Part shown: positions 1 to 7,634 of the stretch, one piece after another
Numbering within the stretch: position 1 is the first letter of the stretch
How the letters are laid out: every line of letters starts with the position of its first letter
Assembly (NCBI GenBank): GCA_934167685.1
Contig: CAKPLQ010000032.1
Span: 1 to 15,820 of the forward strand
Source: an uncultured Clostridia bacterium
Lineage (GTDB): Bacteria; Bacillota; Clostridia; TANB77; CAG-508
Length of the DNA: 15,820 bases
Reading direction: 5' to 3'
Position numbers and translations under genes: made by a program
The notes under the pieces: model-generated
What the model was told of the DNA's origin: nothing
The model's input: only the letters and a program-made list of their open reading frames with translations
Database searches by the model: none

Positions 1-50
1 ACTGTTTTTACTTGTTTTGATAGATGTTCTCTCACTTTTAGATTCCTCAT
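1..50 (-). CDS. Start of a downstream gene, probably the partner sensor histidine kinase (partial)
   Basis: The first 16 codons of an open frame are visible before the window ends. The peptide begins MRNLKVREHLSKQVKT. Its ATG overlaps the TGA stop of the response regulator in an ATGA arrangement, a 4-bp overlap typical of translationally coupled partners. A short basic segment at the N-terminus is common just before the first membrane helix of sensor kinases. Response regulators of this type are usually followed by their cognate kinase, so that identity is inferred from context. No kinase motif is visible in this fragment. Confidence 0.6.
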   Translation of the reverse strand, partial: MRNLKVREHLSKQVKT

Positions 51-727
51 TTCTTTATTTCAAATTTATATCCTATTCCTCTAATTGTTTCAATATATTT
101 TCCTTTTTTGCCCAATTTATGTCTAATTTTTTTTATATGACTGTCAATAGTTCTAGAATCTCCATAATAATCATAATTCCAAACATTATTTAAAATTTTA
201 TCTCTAGATAATGCTATATTCTCATTATCTAATAAATATTTTAAAAGTTCATATTCCCTTAAACTTAGATCTATTGGTTTTCCATCAACTTTAACAGTTC
301 TTCCCTCTTGGTCAATTGTTATTCCATCATAATCTTTTACTTCTTTTGTGTCTCCATATGTTCTTTTTAATATTGCTTCAACTCTTGCAACTAAAATTTT
401 AGGACTGAATGGTTTTGATATATATTCATCAACACCAAGTTCAAATCCGAATAATTCGTCTTGTTCTTCTCCTCTCGCTGTTAGCATTATTACAGGCAAA
501 TTAGATTCTTGCCTAATCTTTCTAAGTACAGACCATCCGTCAAGTTTTGGCATCATAACATCTAATAATATTAATTTTATTTTGTTTCTATTTTCTTCAA
601 AAACTTCTATCGCTTTTTCTCCATCTTCCGCTTCTAATATTTGATAGCCTTTTGCAGATAAAAAGTCCTTTAAAAGTTTTCTCATTCTTGATTCATCATC
701 AACTACAAGAATATATGTTCTATCCAT
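47..727 (-). CDS. Two-component response regulator, OmpR/PhoB family
   Basis: This is a DNA-binding transcription regulator switched on by phosphorylation from a sensor kinase. With the ATG at 727 it has 226 residues. The receiver domain (about 1-120) has the acidic pair D10-D11, phospho-acceptor D56 in LLDVMMP, T83 and K105 in SKPF. The C-terminal winged helix (about 133-226) carries the RTIDSHIKKIRHKLG recognition-helix region and the closing IRGIGYKFE hairpin. An in-frame ATG lies at 733, but there the GGAGG would directly abut the start codon; from 727 the spacing is about 7 nt, so I prefer 727. The gene has its own promoter at 757-785 and overlaps the next gene by 4 bp. The inducing signal cannot be read from the sequence. 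The family assignment is secure. Confidence 0.95.
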   Translation of the reverse strand: MDRTYILVVDDESRMRKLLKDFLSAKGYQILEAEDGEKAIEVFEENRNKIKLILLDVMMPKLDGWSVLRKIRQESNLPVIMLTARGEEQDELFGFELGVDEYISKPFSPKILVARVEAILKRTYGDTKEVKDYDGITIDQEGRTVKVDGKPIDLSLREYELLKYLLDNENIALSRDKILNNVWNYDYYGDSRTIDSHIKKIRHKLGKKGKYIETIRGIGYKFEIKK

Positions 728-756
728 TGTCATTCCTCCATATAATTTTATTATTT

Positions 757-785
757 ATTATAATTATATTTATTGTATATGTCTT
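757..785 (-). promoter_or_regulatory. Sigma-A-type promoter of the two-component operon
   Basis: On the minus strand there is AAGACA (-35, 4/6), a 17-nt spacer and TATAAT (-10, 6/6). Transcription would start near 750, leaving a leader of a little over 20 nt with GGAGG before the response regulator start. It lies in the short gap after the MscS-type gene. Confidence 0.65.
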
Positions 786-797
786 TTTTGTGAAAGT

Positions 798-1838
798 TTA
801 GCTATTTTTTAAGTATACTGTTTGAGTATTATATGCTAATCCTATATTCTCTTTTTGTAGTATTGATATTATTTGATAATTAATGTCTTCCTTATGATAT
901 AAAAATTGCCAATATTTTGTTTCATTTATATATGCATTTATAACTAAGGCAAACCCATTATCCGAAATTTCTTGAAATTTCACACTAAGTTTTCCATCTT
1001 TAAGTATATCTTCTCTTTCTTTTAACATATTTTCAATCTCTTTTGTTACTTTTTCTATTTTTTCAAGTGGAGTATCTAATTCTATGGTTAATTTAGTGTA
1101 ATACCTTCTTTTTTGCATTTCTCCATAATTTATAACAGAGGCACTAGCAATTTCTGAATTTGGTACATGTAATACAGTATTTTCCAGTGTTCTGATATTA
1201 GTACTTCTAAACTTAATCAATTCTACTGTTCCTTCATATTTATCTACTTTTATATAATCTCCAACTTTATATGGTTTGTCTAAAAATATAGCAATTCCAC
1301 CAATTAGGCTTTTGGCTGTATCTTGTGCTGCAAGTGTTAAAACAACTCCGCCTATTCCTATTCCTGTTACAAAGCCACTTATATTATATCCTAATTCTGA
1401 AATAACCATAAACCCTGCTAAAATGTATATGCCTATTCGTGCAGTCCTTAATATAGCATTCATTGTTACATTATCAATATCTTTATTGCTTTTATCTCTT
1501 AGTTTAGAAACTATAATATTTTTATCATTTAATCCTACAGCAAATGATTTTGCAACAAATAATATCATTGCAATTTTCATTGTTTTTTCTATAATACTTT
1601 CTGCTTTTTCAGAAATAGCAATTACATCTTTTATCATGTATAAGCCTATATATATTCCTATAAATGTAAAAATTGTTTTTAATGGTAAATAAAATGGGTT
1701 CTTCTTTACTTGTTTTTTCTCACCTTTTTTGTATGTTAATAATTTAATTATCATACAAGCAACTGCAGAACTTAATATTCTAAATATCAATACTATTCCA
1801 ATAGCTATAGCTATTTGTGTGATTACTTCTATATCCAT
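798..1838 (-). CDS. MscS-family small-conductance mechanosensitive channel
   Basis: This is a predicted membrane channel that opens under membrane tension and releases solutes during hypo-osmotic shock. It has 346 residues from the ATG at 1838. Hydrophobic segments lie near residues 4-32, 50-70, 86-103 and 131-150. A glycine/alanine-rich pore helix follows (about 151-185, GIGIGGVVLTLAAQDTAKSL), leading into the cytoplasmic beta domain with DKPYKVGDYIKV and a C-terminal alpha/beta domain. The frame extends upstream to a TTG at 1877, but that lies inside the rpoD terminator hairpin. AGGA sits 8 nt before the ATG at 1838 and too close to the one at 1844. No clear promoter lies between the terminator and the gene, so expression may depend on read-through from dnaG-rpoD. 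Confidence 0.93.
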   Translation of the reverse strand: MDIEVITQIAIAIGIVLIFRILSSAVACMIIKLLTYKKGEKKQVKKNPFYLPLKTIFTFIGIYIGLYMIKDVIAISEKAESIIEKTMKIAMILFVAKSFAVGLNDKNIIVSKLRDKSNKDIDNVTMNAILRTARIGIYILAGFMVISELGYNISGFVTGIGIGGVVLTLAAQDTAKSLIGGIAIFLDKPYKVGDYIKVDKYEGTVELIKFRSTNIRTLENTVLHVPNSEIASASVINYGEMQKRRYYTKLTIELDTPLEKIEKVTKEIENMLKEREDILKDGKLSVKFQEISDNGFALVINAYINETKYWQFLYHKEDINYQIISILQKENIGLAYNTQTVYLKNS

Positions 1839-1856
1839 ATTCATCTTCCTTTTTTT

Positions 1857-1886
1857 AAAAAAAACTGTCGAAATCAACAGTCTTTT
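1857..1886 (-). terminator. Intrinsic terminator after rpoD
   Basis: The minus strand forms a 12-bp hairpin (arms about 1859-1870 and 1875-1886, including two G-U pairs, loop 1871-1874) followed by eight T residues. It begins 4 nt after the rpoD stop codon. The purine-rich ribosome binding site of the MscS-type gene lies directly behind the T run. Confidence 0.85.
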
Positions 1887-1889
1887 ATT

Positions 1890-3134
1890 TTAATTCATAT
1901 AATCTCTCAATTTTTTGCTTCTACTTGGGTGTCTTAATTTTCTTAATGCTTTTGCTTCAATTTGACGAATTCTTTCTCTTGTTACATCAAATTCTTTTCC
2001 AACTTCTTCTAAAGTTCTTGCTTTTCCATCTTCTAATCCAAATCTTAATTTTAAAACTTTAGCTTCTCTTGGTGTTAATGTATTCATTACCTCTTCCAGT
2101 TGTTCTCTTAAAAGAGTATATGATGCTGCATCATGTGGTGCTGGAGAATCTTCGTCTTGTATGAAGTCTCCCAAATGACTATCATCTTCTTCTCCTATTG
2201 GTGTTTCCAATGATACTGGGTCTTGAGCAATTTTTTGTATTTCCATTACTTTTTCAACAGGCATTTCCATCTCTTTAGCAATTTCTTCTGGAGTTGGTTC
2301 TCTTCCTAATTGTTGTAATAAATGTCTTGAAGTACGAATTAGTCTATTTATTGTTTCCACCATGTGTACTGGTATTCTTATAGTTCTTGCTTGATCCGCA
2401 ATTGCTCTTGTTATTGCTTGTCTAATCCACCATGTTGCATAAGTACTAAATTTAAATCCTTTTGTATAATCAAATTTTTCTACTGCCTTAATTAGTCCCA
2501 TATTTCCCTCTTGAATTAAATCTAAGAATAACATTCCTCTACCTACATATTTTTTTGCAATACTTACAACTAATCTTAAATTTGCCTCTGCTAATTCTTG
2601 TTTAGCTTCTTCATCATTATCTAAAATTCTTTTAGCTAATTCTAATTCTTTTTCATATGAAAGTAATGGAATTTTACCAATTTCTCTTAGATACATTCTA
2701 ACTGGGTCATCTACACTTATTCCTTCAAAACTTGTATCAGTAATTTCATCTAACTTTAATTCTTCTACTTCTTTTAAATCTTCTACATCTGGTTCTTCTT
2801 CAAAGTCATCATTTAAAAGTGATACTCCCATTTCTTCGAATGCATCAAATACTTTGTCAATTTGCTCTGGATTTGTATTTTCCAACTCTTTGGCTAATTC
2901 TCCATATGTTATTTTACCGCTTTCTTTTGCTTTTTTTACTATGTTTTTAACTTTTTCTGCTTCTGTTATTTCTTCTCCGTTTTCTTCACTACTATTGCTA
3001 TTTTCCTTTTTACTATTTTTCTCTTTTTTTATTTCTTCAATTAATTTTTCTTTTTTTTCTAGTTTACTTTTTTTATTTTCTATAGTATTACCCATATCTA
3101 ATTCCATTTGGTTTTCATCTTTCTTTTTTCCCAC
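1890..3134 (-). CDS. rpoD: Primary RNA polymerase sigma factor (sigma-70/sigma-A)
   Basis: This is the housekeeping sigma factor that directs RNA polymerase to -35/-10 promoters. It has 414 residues from a GTG start. Regions in order: a 1.1-like segment (about 55-108), region 1.2 (DPVRMYLREIGKIPLLS, 143-159), region 2 with DLIQEGNMGLIKAVEKFD and the -10-recognition/melting segment FSTYATWWIRQAITRAIADQ (229-248), region 3 (about 258-335), and region 4 with the helix-turn-helix VTRERIRQIEAKALRKLRHP (384-403). An AGGGGG stretch lies 8 nt before the GTG at 3134 and overlaps the dnaG stop; dnaG ends only 12 bp upstream, so the two form one operon. Residues 1-60 are a Lys/Glu/Ser-rich extension, making the protein longer than B. 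subtilis SigA (about 370). Identity is certain. Confidence 0.98.
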   Translation of the reverse strand: MGKKKDENQMELDMGNTIENKKSKLEKKEKLIEEIKKEKNSKKENSNSSEENGEEITEAEKVKNIVKKAKESGKITYGELAKELENTNPEQIDKVFDAFEEMGVSLLNDDFEEEPDVEDLKEVEELKLDEITDTSFEGISVDDPVRMYLREIGKIPLLSYEKELELAKRILDNDEEAKQELAEANLRLVVSIAKKYVGRGMLFLDLIQEGNMGLIKAVEKFDYTKGFKFSTYATWWIRQAITRAIADQARTIRIPVHMVETINRLIRTSRHLLQQLGREPTPEEIAKEMEMPVEKVMEIQKIAQDPVSLETPIGEEDDSHLGDFIQDEDSPAPHDAASYTLLREQLEEVMNTLTPREAKVLKLRFGLEDGKARTLEEVGKEFDVTRERIRQIEAKALRKLRHPSRSKKLRDYMN

Positions 3135-3146
3135 GAAAAATTCCCC

Positions 3147-4961
3147 CTACCTAATTTTTGACAATGCAATTATTATATTACTTAATTCTTTTCCTAATTG
3201 CGTCTTTTTTTCTGCATTACTCTCTGTTTCTAATTGTTTTAAAACCTCTTTTTTTCTATTATCTAATCTTTCTCTTTCATATTTTATCAAGATATCTTCA
3301 ACAGCTTTTTCCATGTTTTCTATTTCAAAATCTGTTGCCATTAGCATTGTTATATGACTTTGTAACTCTTCATCAAATGTATCTATAAGTTTATTTATAT
3401 TACCTTCTTCTTTTTCTAATTCTTCATATAGTTGTTTTGCAATCTTTTTATTAATCTCACTTTTAAAGTCTTCTGGTTTTATTTGTTGTTTTATTTTTTC
3501 GAATGCACTTTTATTATTCTCTAAAAGTATTGCTATTATTGTATTTTCTCTTTTCTCTAAGTCTCCATCAATATTTTCGTTTTCTTGTACTTTATTTTCT
3601 ATATGTTTTATTTCTCTATTTTTGCCTTGTAATATTTTATCTCCTTTATTGCCAGCATATATTAATTTGTTTACTTCTGCATAAATTGCTTCTTTTGATA
3701 TATTATACCCTTTCGCAATTTTTTCTATGTATATTTCTCTTTCCATTGTATTTTCTACTTTTGAAAGAATTTTTGCAATTTCATTTAAGAATTTTATCTT
3801 GTCTCCCACATTTTCTAAATTAAGTCCATTTTTTAAATTTTTAACTTTAAATTCAACTAATGATATTGCATTGTCCATTGCTAATTTAAATCTGCCTTCT
3901 CCAAATTTAACAATATACTCATCTGGGTCTTTTGCTCCTTCTATTTGCAATACTCTCATATCACATCCCATTTTTTGTAATATTTCCATTGACCTCGCAA
4001 TTGCAGTTTGTCCTGCACCATCTGCATCAAATCCAAGTATTACTTGCTCTGTACTTTTTCTTAGCAACCACCCTTGTTGTTCTGTTAATGCTGTTCCTAA
4101 TGCTCCCACTACATTTGTTATTCCTCTTTGATGTAATGATATAACATCCATATATCCTTCTACTATAAGCAATTTTTTAGTCGCATCTTTTTTCGCAACA
4201 TTTAGTCCAAATAAATGCCTTCCTTTACTATATACGACATTCTCTGGTGAGTTAATATATTTAGGTTGTGGAAATTTGGGGTCCTTGATTTTTGAATCGT
4301 CTAGTATTCGTCCTCCAAATCCTATAACTTTTCCTCTTACATCACAAATAGGGAACATTAGTCTTTCTCTATATCTGTCTATATATGTTCCATTATCTCT
4401 TTTGTTTACTAGTCCTGATTCAAGTATTTCTTTTTCTCCAAACCCTTCTGCTTTTAATGCTTTATATAATTCATCAAATTTTCCAGAAAAGCCTATTCTA
4501 TATGCTTCTAATGTTTCTTGATTCATTTTTCTTTTTTTTACATATTCTTGTCCTATTTTTGCAACTGGTTGATATAAATTTTTATGATAAAATTCTGTCG
4601 CAAATTCATTTACTTTGTAAACTTTTGCTTTTAGTTCTTCTCTCGCAGTGTCTGCATTGTTTTCTAATGTTGGCAATTGTATATTTGCTCTTTCTGCTAA
4701 TTGTTCTAATGATTCTTTAAATGTTATTCCTTCTATTTTCATTAAAAATGTGTAGACATTACCTCCTACACCACATCCAAAACAATGAAAAATCTGCCTA
4801 TCTGGCGATACTGAAAATGATGGTGACTTTTCACTATGAAATGGGCATAATCCAAAATAATTTCTTCCTTTTCGAGTTAAATGCACATATTGTGATATGA
4901 TATCTACTACATCGTTATTTTGTCTTACTTCTTCTATTATCTCATCACTATATCGTATCAT
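3147..4961 (-). CDS. dnaG: DNA primase DnaG
   Basis: Primase lays down RNA primers at the replication fork and works with the DnaB helicase. It has 604 residues, the normal length. The N-terminal CHC2 zinc-binding domain has ligands C39, H42, C60 and C63. The catalytic core includes RYRERLMFPI and IGFGGRIL (about 197-220). The TOPRIM segment has E268 in LLIVEGYMDV and the metal-binding pair D312/D314 in FDADGAG. The C-terminal part (about 450-604) is rich in charged residues and fits the helicase-binding domain. The start at 4961 is preceded by overlapping AGGAG and GGAGG motifs. It heads the dnaG-rpoD operon. The 320-bp gap upstream is mostly taken up by an inserted inverted-repeat element. 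Confidence 0.98.
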   Translation of the reverse strand: MIRYSDEIIEEVRQNNDVVDIISQYVHLTRKGRNYFGLCPFHSEKSPSFSVSPDRQIFHCFGCGVGGNVYTFLMKIEGITFKESLEQLAERANIQLPTLENNADTAREELKAKVYKVNEFATEFYHKNLYQPVAKIGQEYVKKRKMNQETLEAYRIGFSGKFDELYKALKAEGFGEKEILESGLVNKRDNGTYIDRYRERLMFPICDVRGKVIGFGGRILDDSKIKDPKFPQPKYINSPENVVYSKGRHLFGLNVAKKDATKKLLIVEGYMDVISLHQRGITNVVGALGTALTEQQGWLLRKSTEQVILGFDADGAGQTAIARSMEILQKMGCDMRVLQIEGAKDPDEYIVKFGEGRFKLAMDNAISLVEFKVKNLKNGLNLENVGDKIKFLNEIAKILSKVENTMEREIYIEKIAKGYNISKEAIYAEVNKLIYAGNKGDKILQGKNREIKHIENKVQENENIDGDLEKRENTIIAILLENNKSAFEKIKQQIKPEDFKSEINKKIAKQLYEELEKEEGNINKLIDTFDEELQSHITMLMATDFEIENMEKAVEDILIKYERERLDNRKKEVLKQLETESNAEKKTQLGKELSNIIIALSKIR

Positions 4962-4992
4962 TTTCCTCCACTCCTACACATATTTATACATA

Positions 4993-5028
4993 ATTATATT
5001 ATTCGACGAATTTTACATAATTCCCTCT
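4993..5028 (-). promoter_or_regulatory. Candidate promoter elements upstream of dnaG
   Basis: The minus strand holds AGAGGGAAT (5020-5028), a 12-nt spacer and GTCGAAT (5001-5007). That matches the sigma-H consensus RNAGGAWWW-N11/12-RNNGAAT except for one base. A TATAAT (4993-4998) lies just downstream, but no good sigma-A -35 is correctly spaced from it. The stretch is within 70 bp of the dnaG start and outside the inserted element. The assignment is tentative because such short matches occur by chance in A+T-rich DNA. Confidence 0.3.
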
Positions 5029-5055
5029 TTTTTTATAGATTTTTTGATTTTTTTG

Positions 5056-5283
5056 TAATATTTGATACAATTCACTAATAAATTATATAAATTTTAGAAA
5101 ATTAATAATATATTGTTTTTGAAATACCGCGTAAGCGACCAAATGAGCATAGCGAATGCGATATGGAGCAATCTACATACTAGTATTTTTACTATGCAGA
5201 TTGCGACACCAAGGTATTAAAAAACAATATATTATTAATTTCTAAATATAGTATTTATAAGTTGTGAATTGTATCTAATATTT
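5056..5283. mobile_element. MITE-like inverted-repeat element with 8-bp target duplications
   Basis: A 212-bp element (5064-5275) sits between rnr and dnaG. Its ends are perfect 12-bp inverted repeats, GATACAATTCAC (5064-5075) and GTGAATTGTATC (5264-5275). They are flanked directly by TAATATTT on both sides (5056-5063 and 5276-5283), an 8-bp target-site duplication. The arms continue as a long imperfect palindrome: after a diverged stretch of about 20 bp, an inner segment of about 31 bp (5096-5128 against 5213-5243) is nearly identical. The 84-nt centre is distinctly richer in G+C and can fold into three small hairpins. There is no open reading frame, so any movement would need a transposase supplied elsewhere. 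The right duplication overlaps the rnr stop codon. Confidence 0.85.
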
Positions 5284-7222
5284 ATATAATCTCAAAATCT
5301 ATCTTTCTTAGTAATTTATTAGCATCTGCAACTCTTATTTTTACTTTATCTCCAATTTTGTAAACTTTATGAGATTGTTCTCCAATAGCTTCTCTTCTTT
5401 CTTCATTATAAATAAAATATTCATCTCCCAAATTCTCATACCTTATTAATCCTTCTATTGTATTATCCAATTCAACAAATATTCCAAAGTTGGTAACAGA
5501 TGAGACAATTCCTTCATATTCTTCTCCAATTTTATTTTCCATATATTCTGCCTTTTTAATGTCTTCCGCTTCTCTTTCTACTTTTGTTGCTGTTCTTTCT
5601 CTTTCTGAACAATTTTCTGCTCTTTTTTCAGCTCTCTTTTCATATTTCTTTATCCAAAATTCATTTAACATATAATCATTTTCTAAATATTTAGAAATTA
5701 TTCTGTGTATAAATAAATCTGGATATCTTCTTATTGGTGATGTAAAATGACAATAGTATTTACTTGCAATTCCGAAATGCCCTTTATTTTCTGCCTCGTA
5801 TTTTGCTACTCTAAGTGTCCTTAGAATTATATTTGATACTACCTTTTCCGCTTCTTTACCTTTTACATCTTCTAATATTTTTGCAAATTCATTTGGATAT
5901 ATAATATCTTCTTTAGAAATCTTTATTTTATATCCAAAATTATATAATACTTTATTCAAGTCTTTTACTTTATCCAAGTCTGGTGCCTCATGATTTCTGT
6001 ATATAAATGGTGCTTGTAACCAATAGAATTTTTCTGCTACAGTTTCATTTGCGGCAAGCATAAATTGCTCTATTATTTCATTTGCAAAATATGTTTCATA
6101 TTTACTTACATCAATTGCAAAACCATTTTCATCTAATGTTATCTTACTTTCTGGTATATCTAAATTTAAATATCCATTTTCTTTTCTTTTTTCTTTTAAA
6201 ATCGTTGCAAGTTCTGCCATCAAATCAAATTCATTAATATATTTTTCATATTTTTTTAGAACTTCATTATCTGACCTATCTATAATTTTCTGCACATTTG
6301 TATATGACATTCTTTCTGTCACATTTATAACTGCTTTATACACATCAGCTGCAACTATTTTAGCTTTTGGAGTAATTTCCATTGAACATGATAATGTATA
6401 CCTATCTTGTCCAGCATTCAAACTACAAATTCCATTTGATAGTTCTCTTGGTAACATTGGAATTACACGCCCTAACATATAAATACTTGTTCCCCTTAAA
6501 TATGCTTCTTTATCAAGTTCAGTTTTTTCTCGCACATAATGACTTACATCTGCAATATGCACATCAAGCTTATAGTTTCCATTTTGCAATTTTTCTACAT
6601 GTATTGCATCATCTAAATCTTTCGCATCTTCTCCATCTATTGTAAATATTATATCTTGACGCAAATCTTTTCTGTTTGGTAAATCTGCTTTATCTATTTG
6701 CGTTCCAAATGCTTTTGCTTCTGCAACAACTTCTTCTGGAAATTTGTATGGCAATTCATATTGTTTTATTAATGATAGCATGTCAACTCCTGCTTCATTT
6801 ACTCCACCTAAAATTTCAATAATTTTTCCTTCGGCATTTTTTCCCTTTTTAGGATACTCTAATATTTTTACTAAAACTTTATGATTATTTCTTGCTTTTC
6901 CCCAATTTGATTTTGAAATAAATATATCTGTTCCAAAGTTCTTGTCATCTGGTACTACAAAACCAAAATTTCTACTTTTTTGGAATGTTCCAACAACAGT
7001 ATCTTTTTCGTGTCTTATTATTTTTACTATTTTGCCTTCTTCTTTTCTATTTTCCCCTTTATTAGGTTCATTTATTATTTGAATACTTACAGTATCTCCA
7101 TTTAAAGCATTTAATGAGTTCTCTTTTGATATATATATTTCTTCTTCTTGATCTTCAATTTTTACAAAACCAAATCCTTTTTGATTTTTTCTATATGTTC
7201 CTATTTTTTCTTCTTTTTTCAT
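5282..7222 (-). CDS. rnr: Ribonuclease R (RNB/RNase II family 3'-5' exoribonuclease)
   Basis: RNase R degrades structured RNA from the 3' end, including rRNA and mRNA fragments. From the ATG at 7222 it has 646 residues. Two N-terminal cold-shock-like OB domains come first (about 6-60 with KGFGFV; about 75-140 with NFGFVV). The RNB catalytic domain (about 188-515) has the metal-binding aspartate cluster in DGEDAKDLDDA (196-206), and HFTSPIRRYPDLFIHR further on. A C-terminal S1 domain (about 568-640, YEGIVSSVTNFGIFVEL) ends the protein. It lacks the basic tail of the E. coli (813) and B. subtilis (779) enzymes. Upstream in-frame TTG (7252) and ATG (7234) codons are less likely, since AAAGGA abuts the latter. 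It follows secG, as in many Firmicutes, but smpB is not downstream. Confidence 0.96.
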   Translation of the reverse strand: MKKEEKIGTYRKNQKGFGFVKIEDQEEEIYISKENSLNALNGDTVSIQIINEPNKGENRKEEGKIVKIIRHEKDTVVGTFQKSRNFGFVVPDDKNFGTDIFISKSNWGKARNNHKVLVKILEYPKKGKNAEGKIIEILGGVNEAGVDMLSLIKQYELPYKFPEEVVAEAKAFGTQIDKADLPNRKDLRQDIIFTIDGEDAKDLDDAIHVEKLQNGNYKLDVHIADVSHYVREKTELDKEAYLRGTSIYMLGRVIPMLPRELSNGICSLNAGQDRYTLSCSMEITPKAKIVAADVYKAVINVTERMSYTNVQKIIDRSDNEVLKKYEKYINEFDLMAELATILKEKRKENGYLNLDIPESKITLDENGFAIDVSKYETYFANEIIEQFMLAANETVAEKFYWLQAPFIYRNHEAPDLDKVKDLNKVLYNFGYKIKISKEDIIYPNEFAKILEDVKGKEAEKVVSNIILRTLRVAKYEAENKGHFGIASKYYCHFTSPIRRYPDLFIHRIISKYLENDYMLNEFWIKKYEKRAEKRAENCSERERTATKVEREAEDIKKAEYMENKIGEEYEGIVSSVTNFGIFVELDNTIEGLIRYENLGDEYFIYNEERREAIGEQSHKVYKIGDKVKIRVADANKLLRKIDFEII

Positions 7223-7289
7223 TATTAATCCCATTCCTTTCTCAAGGCTCAAACTTTGCTATAAAATTTTTTAGCTCCATCCAGACAAT

Positions 7290-7321
7290 TAAAAAGAACA
7301 GTTTGTAGTAACTGCCCTTTT
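7290..7321 (-). terminator. Terminator between secG and rnr
   Basis: A 12-bp hairpin (arms 7292-7303 and 7310-7321, with two adjacent G-U pairs, loop TGTAGT on the plus strand) overlaps the secG stop codon. A run of five T residues closes it on the minus strand. rnr starts about 70 nt further on, so it is reached by partial read-through or by a weak promoter in 7223-7289 that I cannot define well. Confidence 0.8.
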
Positions 7322-7568
7322 ATGCTATGTATATTATTGAAAGTGCTATTGTAACAATTACAAAAGCGATTCCTAATATAATTGTCCATCTTTTTTGTTT
7401 TCCTTCTTTTGTTCTACCTTTGTTTTTCTCAAAGAAGTTGTTTGTAGATGAACCTGTTATTGTTGATGATAAACCTGCATCATCTTTAGATTGTACCATT
7501 GCCAATATTGTTAAGGCTAAACATATTATTAAATCTACTACTATTAATATTATCTTTACTATTTGCAT
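7320..7568 (-). CDS. secG: Preprotein translocase subunit SecG
   Basis: SecG is the small third subunit of the SecYEG protein-export channel in the cytoplasmic membrane. The protein has 82 residues, typical for Firmicutes. It has two hydrophobic helices (about 3-25 and 61-80) joined by a loop with the conserved GLSSTITGSS segment and a basic stretch (NKGRTKEGKQKR) just before the second helix. AGGAGG lies about 8 nt upstream of the ATG. The gene has its own promoter (7606-7634), and a terminator overlaps its stop codon. Pairing with rnr is a common clostridial arrangement and supports the call. Confidence 0.95.
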   Translation of the reverse strand: MQIVKIILIVVDLIICLALTILAMVQSKDDAGLSSTITGSSTNNFFEKNKGRTKEGKQKRWTIILGIAFVIVTIALSIIYIA

Positions 7569-7605
7569 TTAGTATTCCTCCTAACGGTTTTGTTTACACT
7601 TGAAT

Positions 7606-7634
7606 ATTTTACCACATATTTCTCAGAAAATCAA
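7606..7634 (-). promoter_or_regulatory. Promoter of secG
   Basis: Minus strand TTGATT (-35, 4/6; 7629-7634), 17-nt spacer, TAAAAT (-10, 5/6; 7606-7611) preceded by TGG, an extended -10. The -35 box lies inside the last codons of the upstream metallopeptidase gene. Confidence 0.6.

Noticed and set aside
348..644. Plus-strand open frames opposite nearly every gene (for example 348-644, 1276-1692, 2854-3357, 9018-9410)
   Set aside because: They are antisense shadows of well-supported minus-strand genes. They have odd compositions rich in Leu, Phe and Ser, no consistent ribosome binding sites and no recognisable domains.
1839..1877. TTG-initiated N-terminal extension of the MscS-type protein
   Set aside because: It would start inside the rpoD terminator hairpin and lacks a ribosome binding site. 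The ATG at 1838 has AGGA at proper spacing.
5064..5275. The long inverted repeat as an ordinary rnr terminator or a CRISPR array
   Set aside because: There is no T run after a compact stem and there are no regularly spaced direct repeats. The flanking TAATATTT duplication and exact termini fit an insertion better.
7223..7252. TTG-initiated extension of RNase R
   Set aside because: There is no ribosome binding site before the TTG, and the ATG at 7234 is abutted by AAAGGA. The ATG at 7222 matches where family members begin.
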